The notes beneath the pieces are model-generated. The model was not told the DNA's origin and made no database searches. It saw only the letters and a program-made list of their open reading frames with translations. Positions 39,045-46,718 of a stretch of 64,000 bases of DNA are shown here, piece by piece. Origin of the DNA: Rhizobium sp. EC-SD404 (GTDB taxonomy: Bacteria; Pseudomonadota; Alphaproteobacteria; Rhizobiales; Rhizobiaceae); NCBI RefSeq assembly GCF_902498825.1, contig NZ_LR701459.1, forward strand, positions 576,527 to 640,526. The letters run 5' to 3'. Both the position numbers and the translations under genes were made by a program. Numbering within the stretch: the first letter of the stretch is position 1; each line of letters begins with the position of its first letter.

Positions 39045-39907
39045 AGCAGCGCCGCCGCCAACCCATCGGAGCCTGTAAACCCGGCCAGCGGCCACAGAGC
39101 GGCGGCTGCCCCTTCTCGCAAGCCGAAGCCGCCTATGGAGATCGGCACCAACATCGTCAAAAGCACCAGCGGAATGAGCGCTGCAGCTGCGAGCAGACCG
39201 AGCGGCGCGCCGATGGCAGCCGAGGCGAGTGCGAAAACGGCGATATAGAGAAGCGCGATCGCAAGGCTCAGCATGCCTTGGACGAGCCACGCGCCATCCG
39301 TCAGCCATGCCTTTCTGATCGATGGGCCGAGCGTTTTCAGCCAGTTGGCAAGGGGCCGCGGAGCCAGCCGCGTGCCGATCCAGGCGAGAAGGACAAGCGC
39401 GCCGAAGATCAACGGTGGTGCGGCAAGCAGCCAGCCGGTTCCGACCGGCAGCGTTTCTCCCAAAAGCAGAGGCCAGCAGGCGATGCCGATGGCGGCGACC
39501 ATGAAAAACGCCACCTGGCCGGCCAGTCGCTCGAGAACGACGGCGCTTGCCGCCACGCCGTAGGCCTTTTCGCCGGCACCGTCACGGGCCTGGCCTTCCC
39601 GCGTTGCGCGTACGGCGTCACCACCGACGCCGCCCGGCAGGACCATGTTCAGGAGGCTTGCCAGATAATACTCCGAAATGGCTCGACGGATGGGGAGGGG
39701 ACGGCCGAGTCGCTTCGTCGTGAAGTGCCAGCGATAGGCCGAAAGCACGATCTGGCCTTGCACGAGGATGATCGCGAGGATCGTCAGGGAAAGGTCGGCA
39801 TCGAGCAGGCTTGCCATCGCCGCGTTCAAATCGACGGCAAAAGCGACTGCGACGAGAAGTCCAACGACGGCGAGCAGCCGTATGACAAGTTTATGACGAT
39901 CTGGCAT
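38960..39907 (-). CDS. YbhN/UPF0104 (lysylphosphatidylglycerol synthase TM region) family membrane protein
   Basis: A 315-residue integral membrane protein with about seven to eight helices, of the flippase-like YbhN/AglD-type family. The marks are SEYYLASLLNMVLPGGVGGDAVRA split around residue 80-100 and IPLVLLTMLVPISIGGFGLREG near the C-terminus. It lacks the catalytic aminoacyl-transfer domain of MprF. Family members are thought to move lipids or lipid-linked sugars, which fits the lipid and glycosyl genes around it. ATG 39907 starts just before the first helix; further upstream starts are possible. Confidence 0.78.
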   Translation of the reverse strand: MPDRHKLVIRLLAVVGLLVAVAFAVDLNAAMASLLDADLSLTILAIILVQGQIVLSAYRWHFTTKRLGRPLPIRRAISEYYLASLLNMVLPGGVGGDAVRATREGQARDGAGEKAYGVAASAVVLERLAGQVAFFMVAAIGIACWPLLLGETLPVGTGWLLAAPPLIFGALVLLAWIGTRLAPRPLANWLKTLGPSIRKAWLTDGAWLVQGMLSLAIALLYIAVFALASAAIGAPLGLLAAAALIPLVLLTMLVPISIGGFGLREGAAAALWPLAGFTGSDGLAAALLYGVVSIVGALPGALVLLKRSSAASSRA

Positions 39908-40017
39908 GTTGAGAAACGTAACGCTCGCCTGTTCTTGGGTCTTTTCGGCCGCGAGCCGGGAATGATGCTGCGCGACCCGGAGGAGGTCGTGGTTCCTCAA
40001 TTCGGATCGTTGAAGTG

Positions 40018-41727
40018 ATGGTAGATAGATTTCGATTGGACAATGAAAAGTCCGAGCGGTCCGGCGGCCGTCGAGGCTTCAGCGTTTTGTTGCTGATCGC
40101 GGCGGTTCTGGCAATCGCGGCGGCACTTTTGCTGCCCAACGACCAATCCCGCCTCACGCTTGGTGCCTTTGCAGCCGTTCCGATCGAACTGCTCGTCCTG
40201 ATCATCGCGCTTGCGATCCTGCCGGGCGTGATACGGCCGCTTATACGATGGGGCGCGGCGATCCTGCTCGCCATCGTTCTGATCGTGAAGCTTGCGGACA
40301 TGGCGGCGTTCGAAGCCATGGCGCGGCCGTTTAATCCGGTTCTCGACGCGCATCTGTTGAACGCCGTTTGGGATCTGGCGGTCGGAACACTCGGCCAAGC
40401 CGCTGCCATCGGGCTGACCATCGCCGTCGTTCTCCTGATCGGGCTGATCATTGTGCTTTCCGGCGTGCTTGTCGGGATCACTGCTTCAGGCGTCAGGCGC
40501 CATCGCCTCTCTGCCGTGATCATTGCGGGAGCCCTGCTCTTGGTCGGTTGGCAGGTGCCCACGCTTTATCCGCAGTCCCAGAACCTGCATTTCCTCACCG
40601 CATCGACCACGGGGCTCATGGAGCGTCACGCGACGTCCTTTGCCGCTAGCCTCAAGGATCTCGAGGAATTCGATCGCGAAGCCAGCAACGATCCGGCGGC
40701 CGATATCGCCGACGATGTGCTGATGTCGCGGCTAGGTGGTCGAGATGTGCTGCTGTTCTTCGTCGAATCCTATGGCCGCACCGTGCTCGACAATCCGCTC
40801 TACGCGCCGTCCATTCGGCCGCTTCTGACGCAGCTCGGCCAGACGGTCGACGATCATGGCCTCCATGCGGCGAGCGGCTTTCTCACCTCGCCCGTATCGG
40901 GTGGCCAGAGCTGGCTCGGTCATGCCTCGACGCTTGCCGGGCTCTGGGTCGACAATCAGCGGCGCTACAATTCGATGCTGGTCAAGAATCGGCAGACACT
41001 GGTCGATGATTTCAACCGCGCAGGCTATCGGACTGTGGCGGTGATGCCGGCGATCACGATGGCCTGGCCCGAAGGCACGGCGCTCGGTTACGACGTGGTC
41101 TATGACGAGCCCAATCTCGGTTATGAGGGCCTGCCGTTCAATTGGGTGACGATGCCCGATCAGTACACGCTTTCGGCGCTCGACCGCTTCGAGCGGTTGG
41201 CGGATCGGGACGAGCCGCTCTTTGCCGAGGTGGCACTCATTTCGAGCCACGCTCCGTGGACGCCCATTCCGCGCGTCATCGACTGGGAAGCCGTCGGCGA
41301 TGGCTCGGTCTTCTCCGAACAGGCGCAGGACGGCGCGACGCCGCAGGAAGTCTGGGCCGATCCGGAGCGCGTGCGCACGCAATTTCGCCTGTCGATCGAA
41401 TATGCCCTGGAAAATCTCGATTCCTATATCGCGGAACGGCTTGCCGACGAGTTCGTTCTGATCATTCTCGGCGACCATCAACCTGCCCGCATCATCACCG
41501 GCGAAACGGACAATCGCGACGTGCCAATTCACATCATTTCCGACGATGCGCAGATCGTGTTGGATCTTTCCGAAGCGCTCGGCTTCACGGCCGGGATGAC
41601 CCCACCGGACGACGCGGTGGCGGAACGCATGGGCGTTTTTCGAGGACGCGTGGTCGAAACGCTGAGCTCGCCGCCAGGCACCCGTAATGATGGGGTTGCC
41701 GGCACTCGAAGCATCGGGCCGACTTGA
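40018..41727 (+). CDS. Membrane-anchored sulfatase/alkaline-phosphatase-superfamily protein (LTA synthase/OpgB-like)
   Basis: A 569-residue protein with five N-terminal helices (about 21-40, 47-69, 76-93, 127-155 and 163-180) and a periplasmic sulfatase-fold domain from about 235. Metal-site elements seen are E250 in FFVESYGRT and the late ILGDHQP. The nucleophile position reads GGQSWLGH (S298), a serine rather than the cysteine of true sulfatases. The layout matches phosphoglycerol or phosphoethanolamine transferases such as LtaS, OpgB and EptA. GTG 40015 directly precedes the ATG. It is the first gene of a five-gene unit, and its stop overlaps the next start. Confidence 0.82.
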   Translation: MVDRFRLDNEKSERSGGRRGFSVLLLIAAVLAIAAALLLPNDQSRLTLGAFAAVPIELLVLIIALAILPGVIRPLIRWGAAILLAIVLIVKLADMAAFEAMARPFNPVLDAHLLNAVWDLAVGTLGQAAAIGLTIAVVLLIGLIIVLSGVLVGITASGVRRHRLSAVIIAGALLLVGWQVPTLYPQSQNLHFLTASTTGLMERHATSFAASLKDLEEFDREASNDPAADIADDVLMSRLGGRDVLLFFVESYGRTVLDNPLYAPSIRPLLTQLGQTVDDHGLHAASGFLTSPVSGGQSWLGHASTLAGLWVDNQRRYNSMLVKNRQTLVDDFNRAGYRTVAVMPAITMAWPEGTALGYDVVYDEPNLGYEGLPFNWVTMPDQYTLSALDRFERLADRDEPLFAEVALISSHAPWTPIPRVIDWEAVGDGSVFSEQAQDGATPQEVWADPERVRTQFRLSIEYALENLDSYIAERLADEFVLIILGDHQPARIITGETDNRDVPIHIISDDAQIVLDLSEALGFTAGMTPPDDAVAERMGVFRGRVVETLSSPPGTRNDGVAGTRSIGPT

Positions 41728-42713
41728 TGCCGGATACAAAGAATGCCGAGGGCGCTCAGGCGTCCTGTCTCACCTATGTTTCGCCTGGAAAGGTCGAACT
41801 TCGCCGGGCCCCACGCCGTCTCGGCGACGGGGATAATCTGGTTATGCTGAAGGCACAGCATTCCGGCATCAGCCGCGGCACGGAAAGGCTTGTTTTCAAC
41901 GGCCTGGTTCCGCCCAGCGAACACGAGCGCATGCGCGGACCTTTCCAGCATGGCGATTTCCCATTTCCCGTCGGCTACGGTTACTCCTGGGTAGGGCAGG
42001 TCGTTGGCGACATCACGCAATCCTATTTCGGCCTGTTCCCGCATCAGGATCACGTGGAGGTTCCGCGAGAGGCGCTGACCGCGCTGCCGGATGGGCTCGA
42101 TCCCCGTCGTGCCGTTCTGACAGCCAACATGGAGACGGCCCTCAATATCGCCTGGGATAGCGGCGCTGGGCCTGGCGACCGGATCTCCGTCGTCGGTGGT
42201 GGTGTGCTTGGGCTGCTGGTTGGGGGAGTCGTGTCCGACATTGCCGGCACGGATGTCGAGATCGTCGATATCGATGGCGCCCGGGAAGCTGTCGTCCGCG
42301 CTCTAGGCGCCGGCTTCGCCACCCCGGACCGCGCGACCGGCGATCGCGACATCGTCATCCACACGAGTGCGAGCGAAGCTGGGCTTGCGACGGCGCTGTC
42401 ATTGGCCGGGACGGAGGCGACGGTCGTCGAGGCGAGCTGGTTCGGTGCCAACACGCCCAGCGTCCCGCTTGGCGGCGCCTTCCACAGCCGCCGGCTCGTC
42501 TTGAAGTCGTCCCAGGTCGGAATGGTGTCGCCTTCGCGTCGCGTGCGCTGGTCGTACAAGCGGCGTCTCGAAATGGCGATGAGGCTTCTGCTCGACGACA
42601 AATACGATCGTCTGATCACCGGCGATGTCGCCTTCGCCGACCTGCCGTACCAGATCGGGAATATTCTCGATCCGAAAGCGGATGGTCTGGCGACAGCCGT
42701 GTCCTATCTTTGA
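41727..42713 (+). CDS. Zinc-less MDR-family dehydrogenase (zinc-binding alcohol dehydrogenase-like)
   Basis: A 328-residue medium-chain dehydrogenase-like protein. The nucleotide-binding motif is VVGGGVLGLLVG (about 155-166). Around the usual catalytic zinc site it reads HSGISRGTE in place of CGICGTD and VGYGYSWVG in place of GHE, so the catalytic zinc ligands are absent. HSGISRGTE resembles BchC-type dehydrogenases, but this gene belongs to a unit with a PTPS-like gene and lies 20 kb from bchYZ. It probably reduces or oxidises a carbonyl on the pathway intermediate. The start overlaps the previous stop (TGATG), and the next gene follows after 38 bases. Confidence 0.8.
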   Translation: MPDTKNAEGAQASCLTYVSPGKVELRRAPRRLGDGDNLVMLKAQHSGISRGTERLVFNGLVPPSEHERMRGPFQHGDFPFPVGYGYSWVGQVVGDITQSYFGLFPHQDHVEVPREALTALPDGLDPRRAVLTANMETALNIAWDSGAGPGDRISVVGGGVLGLLVGGVVSDIAGTDVEIVDIDGAREAVVRALGAGFATPDRATGDRDIVIHTSASEAGLATALSLAGTEATVVEASWFGANTPSVPLGGAFHSRRLVLKSSQVGMVSPSRRVRWSYKRRLEMAMRLLLDDKYDRLITGDVAFADLPYQIGNILDPKADGLATAVSYL

Positions 42714-42751
42714 ACCTTGAACACATCTCCATTTTTTACGAGGACTGAGCA

Positions 42752-43156
42752 TTGTCGGAATATTTCGTCGAACTGCGTGACTCCATCATGATCGCCCACT
42801 CGTTGCCCGATCCGTTCTTCGGCCCGGCGCAGGGCATGCACGGCGCGACCTTCACGGTCGATGTGCAGTTCGTCGCCGATCGCCTGACCGATAAGAACGT
42901 GGTCGTCGATATCGGCAAGGCGATGGAGGCGCTTGCGGCAACGCTGAAGCCGCTGAACTACCAGAACCTCGACGAAATCCCCGCCTTCAAGGGCCAGATC
43001 ACGACGACGGAGTTCCTGGCGCGTCATATCTTCGACGAACTGGCCGAAACGGCGCGCAGCGGCGGACTCGGTGAGGGATCGGAGAACATCAAGCAGATCC
43101 GCGTCTATCTCCACGAATCCCATTTTGCCCGCGCCGGCTACAACGGGACCCTCTGA
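42752..43156 (+). CDS. 6-pyruvoyl-tetrahydropterin synthase (PTPS/QueD)-fold protein lacking catalytic residues
   Basis: A 134-residue T-fold protein. Family landmarks align: IMIAHSLP (H16 as the first zinc ligand), MHGATF (normally HGHxF; H30 kept, the second His is A32), PLNYQNLDEIP (normally LDHxxLND; catalytic Asp-His is N69-Y70), TTTEFLA (E87, pterin anchor, kept) and LHES (E122, kept). There is no cysteine in the whole protein, so the catalytic Cys is absent. Pterin-like binding may remain, but PTPS or QueD chemistry is doubtful. The TTG start has GAGGA seven bases upstream. It is followed after two bases by the glycosyltransferase. Confidence 0.82.
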   Translation: MSEYFVELRDSIMIAHSLPDPFFGPAQGMHGATFTVDVQFVADRLTDKNVVVDIGKAMEALAATLKPLNYQNLDEIPAFKGQITTTEFLARHIFDELAETARSGGLGEGSENIKQIRVYLHESHFARAGYNGTL

Positions 43157-43158
43157 TC

Positions 43159-44229
43159 ATGCCAGGCAACGAGGCTTCGGCGACGAAGCCGATTGCGTTC
43201 GTTATTCCGGGCGACATCGACACCCTGTCCGGGGGCTATGGCTACGCCAGGGAGGTCATGGCCGCATGGCGCGCTTCCGGCGTGCCGTTCGAGCATGTGG
43301 TTCTGCCGGGCGACTATCCGTTTCCTTCGAGCGCCTCGCTGGAAACGACGGAACGGACGATCGCGGCGATCGATGCGGATCAGCCGATACTGATCGACGG
43401 CCTTGCTTATGGGGCGATGCCTAAGGCTCTGATCGACAGGCTTCAGCGACGTTTCGTTGTCCTGCTCCATCATCCCCTTGGCCTAGAGACGGGATTGGAC
43501 GAAACCCAGGCGAAGTCTCTGATCGAGACCGAGAGAGCCGCCGTCGATGCCTGCGCGCATGTGGTCGTGACGAGTGCGGAGACGGCGCGGACGGTCATCG
43601 ATCTGTTCGATGTGGCGGATAGCAACGTAACCGTCGCCGTTCCCGGCACCAAGCGGCGACCAAGGGCGACGGCCGCTACTCGGCCTACGATCCTGTCGCT
43701 CGGCTCGCTGACGCCGCGCAAGGGCCATCTCGATCTGATTGCGGCGCTGGCGAGGCTCAAGGACCATGATTGGACGGCGCACATCGTCGGTTCCGCATCG
43801 GCGTCGCCGCAAACCGCCGACGACATCCGGTGGGCGATCGCAGCCGAGGGTCTTGAAGATCGCATTCATGTTCCAGGCGCGCTTGGTGGCGAGGACCTCG
43901 ATCGGCTGTTTGCGCAGTCCTCGATCTTTGCACTGGCATCCTATTATGAGGGATACGGAATGGCGTTTGCCGAGGCGATGGCGGCGGGTCTTCCCATCGT
44001 CGGATATCGCGCAGGCGCCGTGCCGGATCTCGTTCCCGCCGAAGCGGGCACGCTCGTCGCGCCGGGCGACATCGATGCGCTGACGGAGGCGCTGGAAATA
44101 TTGATCCGTGACGGCGCTCATCGGGACAGGCTCGCCGACGGCGCATATCGCGTCGGGCAGTCCCTACCGGACTGGCCGGAAACGGCCGCGCTCATCAACG
44201 ACACCGTGCGGCGAAAGGCTTCAGCATGA
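43159..44229 (+). CDS. GT4-family glycosyltransferase
   Basis: A 356-residue GT-B glycosyltransferase. The donor-binding half has ILSLGSLTPRKGH (about residue 180) and the E-x7-E element in YYEGYGMAFAEAMAAGLP (about 260-277). The N-terminal half starts VIPGDIDTLSGGYGYARE, an acceptor-domain glycine-rich loop. It would transfer a sugar from a nucleotide donor to an acceptor made or bound by the neighbouring enzymes. It starts two bases after the PTPS-like gene and overlaps the methyltransferase by four bases (ATGA). Confidence 0.87.
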   Translation: MPGNEASATKPIAFVIPGDIDTLSGGYGYAREVMAAWRASGVPFEHVVLPGDYPFPSSASLETTERTIAAIDADQPILIDGLAYGAMPKALIDRLQRRFVVLLHHPLGLETGLDETQAKSLIETERAAVDACAHVVVTSAETARTVIDLFDVADSNVTVAVPGTKRRPRATAATRPTILSLGSLTPRKGHLDLIAALARLKDHDWTAHIVGSASASPQTADDIRWAIAAEGLEDRIHVPGALGGEDLDRLFAQSSIFALASYYEGYGMAFAEAMAAGLPIVGYRAGAVPDLVPAEAGTLVAPGDIDALTEALEILIRDGAHRDRLADGAYRVGQSLPDWPETAALINDTVRRKASA

Positions 44230-45056
44230 CCGATATGTCCGAAATCAAGGGCTTTGCCGCCGACTGGCTGGCTTTGCGGGAACCTGCCGATCACGCCTCG
44301 CGCAATGCGGAGGTTCAAGCCGCCTTTCTCGCTCATATGGCCGCGCTGACAGGCGAGGCGGTGATCGTCGACATGGGCGCCGGCACGGGGTCGACCGCGC
44401 GCGCACTTGCACCGGCGATCGCGAAGGCGAATCCGGAGCTCCGGCAAAACTGGGTTCTCGTCGATGCTGATAGCCAACTTATCGATCGTGCGCGTCTGGA
44501 ACTGTCGGGTCTCATCGACCAAGGCATCGGCGTTGCGTTCGAGCAGGCCAATCTCGCCGACCGCTCGGCATTGAACGGCTATATGGCCCGCGCCGACGTG
44601 GTCACCGGCTCGGCGCTGATCGATCTCGTTTCGGCCGAATGGCTCGACTGGATGGCGCACGCCGCCGCCCAGCATAGGACTGCAGTTCTATTTGCGCTAA
44701 ATTATTCGGGCACCGAGACGTGGTCGCCGCCGCATGCGGCAGACCATGGTGTGCTTCAGGCGTTTCTTGCGGATCAGCGTCGCGACAAAGGGTTTGGCCG
44801 CGCGCTAGGTCCGGATGCGACCGACTACCTCGCGCAAAAGCTTGCCGGGGCCTTTACCGTGACGCGGGGAACGAGCGACTGGCATCTGGGGCCGGCCGAT
44901 CGCCCCCTGATCGAGGCTCTGGCGACAGGGATCGCCGATGGTATTGCGGCGCATCCCGAACCGACGGCTGATGTGCGCGATGGCTGGCTCACGTCGCGTA
45001 AAATGGCCGAATCCGTCATGATCGGCCACGAAGATATCTTCGCACGCCCGGTCTGA
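44226..45056 (+). CDS. Class I SAM-dependent methyltransferase
   Basis: A 276-residue methyltransferase-like protein with the SAM motif VIVDMGAGTGSTAR (about 46-59) and the acidic residue after strand 2 in WVLVDADSQL. DVVTGSALIDLVSAEWL is the post-I region. The ATG overlaps the glycosyltransferase stop by four bases, making it the last gene of the five-gene unit. The substrate is not known; a product of the upstream dehydrogenase, PTPS-fold protein and glycosyltransferase is the natural guess. Confidence 0.83.
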   Translation: MTDMSEIKGFAADWLALREPADHASRNAEVQAAFLAHMAALTGEAVIVDMGAGTGSTARALAPAIAKANPELRQNWVLVDADSQLIDRARLELSGLIDQGIGVAFEQANLADRSALNGYMARADVVTGSALIDLVSAEWLDWMAHAAAQHRTAVLFALNYSGTETWSPPHAADHGVLQAFLADQRRDKGFGRALGPDATDYLAQKLAGAFTVTRGTSDWHLGPADRPLIEALATGIADGIAAHPEPTADVRDGWLTSRKMAESVMIGHEDIFARPV

Positions 45057-45085
45057 CTGGCTGAAGCGAATGCGGCGAGGGAAGC

Positions 45086-45649
45086 TCAGGCTTCCGGTTC
45101 TGCCACCCGCTTGCCGATGCCCATGCGGCCGACCACCCCGTCGCGCTTGACGAAGGCGTGGTAAAGCGCCCCGGCGACGTGCAACACGAGCAGCACGAGG
45201 AACACTTTCGACGCGATTTCGTGGGCAAAAAGCAGCGTTTCGGCGAGATCCTCGTCCTTTTCGAGCAGGACGGGGACGTGGAACAGGTAGAAGACGTTGA
45301 TCCCCTGCGCGCCCGCTCCATAGGCCGATTTGCCGAGCCAGCCGAGGATCGGCACGACGAACAGCATGACATAGAGGCCGACATGCACCAGATGGGACAG
45401 CGTGCGCTGCCATCCGGTCAGCACCGCGGCGGGCTTGGGTCCTGAAAAGGCGAGGCGGGATGCAACCCGCAGAACCATCAGGGTCAGCACTGTCAGGCCG
45501 ATCGACCAGTGCAGGGTGTACATCACGTCGGTGACCGGGTTGAAGTCCCTCTCGACCATGATGAGGCCCAAAGGGAAGCCGACGAGGATCAGGAGAAAGA
45601 TCGTCCAGTGCAGAAAGCGTTGTGCCGGGTGATATGTCCTGCGTATCAT
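45086..45649 (-). CDS. Cytochrome b561-type membrane protein
   Basis: A 187-residue four-helix cytochrome b561 (CybB family). Candidate heme histidines are in RFLHWTIF (about residue 13), TLHWSIGL (about 47), LVHVGLYV (about 92) and VLHVAGALYHAF (about 158-165). It passes electrons between quinone and periplasmic partners or superoxide. GGAGG lies about ten bases before the ATG. It follows the RibD-like gene by 44 bases on the same strand and is convergent with the five-gene unit. Confidence 0.88.
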   Translation of the reverse strand: MIRRTYHPAQRFLHWTIFLLILVGFPLGLIMVERDFNPVTDVMYTLHWSIGLTVLTLMVLRVASRLAFSGPKPAAVLTGWQRTLSHLVHVGLYVMLFVVPILGWLGKSAYGAGAQGINVFYLFHVPVLLEKDEDLAETLLFAHEIASKVFLVLLVLHVAGALYHAFVKRDGVVGRMGIGKRVAEPEA

Positions 45650-45693
45650 CGGACTGCGACCTCCAGATAATGAGGCTGGGTCAGGCCATGACT

Positions 45694-46443
45694 TCAGGCC
45701 GCGGACCAAACGCTCTGCATGGTGCATTCGTATAGCACGTCGCCATCGTCGAAACGGATCAAACGCACGTCCGGTCGGATGGCGCCATTCAGGCTGTCGA
45801 TGGGGGTCAGGTTCAGGCCGCTGACGCCGGATCCGAGGATGATCGGCGCCATCAGGATGTGGAGCTTGTCGATCGCGCGGTGATTGATGAAATGCGAGAG
45901 CGTGGAGGCTCCGCCTTCGACGAGGATACGGCGATAGCCCCTCGCTGCCAGCGCGTTGACCACGGCTACGGGGTCGAGCATGGGCTTGTCTTCGCCGTCA
46001 GCGAGCGGAAGCGTGGCGACCCCGATCTCGTCCTCATGTTGCACGTCGCCTTCGCGACGGATGAAGAGCGGCTTTTCCGTGTGGGCATCGAAAAGGCGAG
46101 CGTCGGGCGGCGTGCGGCGGCCCGGATCGATCACCACGGCGCGCGGCGAAGAACCATTGCAGCGGCGTACCGTCAACTGCGGGTCGTCCGCGACGACGGT
46201 TCCAACGCCGACGATGATCGCATCCGCCTCTGCCCGTAACGCGTGCAGGTGATCGAGCGCATCGGAGCCATTGATGTATTTGGATGCACCGTTGGCGCAG
46301 GCAATGCGTCCATCGAGTGTCTGGCCCAACTGACCGACCACCACGATCTGGTCAGATTTTGCAGTCTTCAATGCATCCATGTCCACGCTGATGTTCACGC
46401 CAAAGCTCGCCTTTTGCTGATGCCGCCGCATCGCATTTGCCAT
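45694..46443 (-). CDS. Stand-alone RibD C-terminal reductase-domain protein
   Basis: A 249-residue DHFR-like reductase domain with GQTLDGRIACANGASKYING (about 40-58), HALRAEADAIIVGVGTV and ILVEGGASTLSHF. The deaminase half of RibD is missing. Such single-domain proteins can reduce the ribose of a pyrimidine in riboflavin synthesis or act on other pterin- or flavin-like compounds. Its position next to a PTPS-fold gene suggests a pterin-type substrate, which is inference. The first 21 residues may not be translated, because a second ATG at 46380 precedes the conserved fold; no clear ribosome-binding site was seen. Confidence 0.82.
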   Translation of the reverse strand: MANAMRRHQQKASFGVNISVDMDALKTAKSDQIVVVGQLGQTLDGRIACANGASKYINGSDALDHLHALRAEADAIIVGVGTVVADDPQLTVRRCNGSSPRAVVIDPGRRTPPDARLFDAHTEKPLFIRREGDVQHEDEIGVATLPLADGEDKPMLDPVAVVNALAARGYRRILVEGGASTLSHFINHRAIDKLHILMAPIILGSGVSGLNLTPIDSLNGAIRPDVRLIRFDDGDVLYECTMQSVWSAA

Positions 46444-46718
46444 GCACTACGACCAACAGCCCAAAGCGGATTGGTATCGAGGCGAGGTCCCGGCGCCGAG
46501 ACGACGGCTCTCGGCTTCTCATATACGTGACGGACGGTCGAAAGTTCCGGGCCTGATACAGCAGGAAATTCAAAATTATGACAAAGCGGGATGGAACGCG
46601 TTTATAAGAAGCGGATTAACAGAACCGTTGGGCGCAGAATGCGGTGTCTGAAAGCGACGCTTTTCAGATCATCCAAACCGCTCAACGACCTCTCAAGATA
46701 TGCGGGCAGCGAACGCCG

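Noticed and set aside
46593..46629. GGAAC upstream of ndvB as an EcfG promoter
   Set aside because: No CGTT stands 16-17 bases downstream; the nearest CGTT is 28 bases away.
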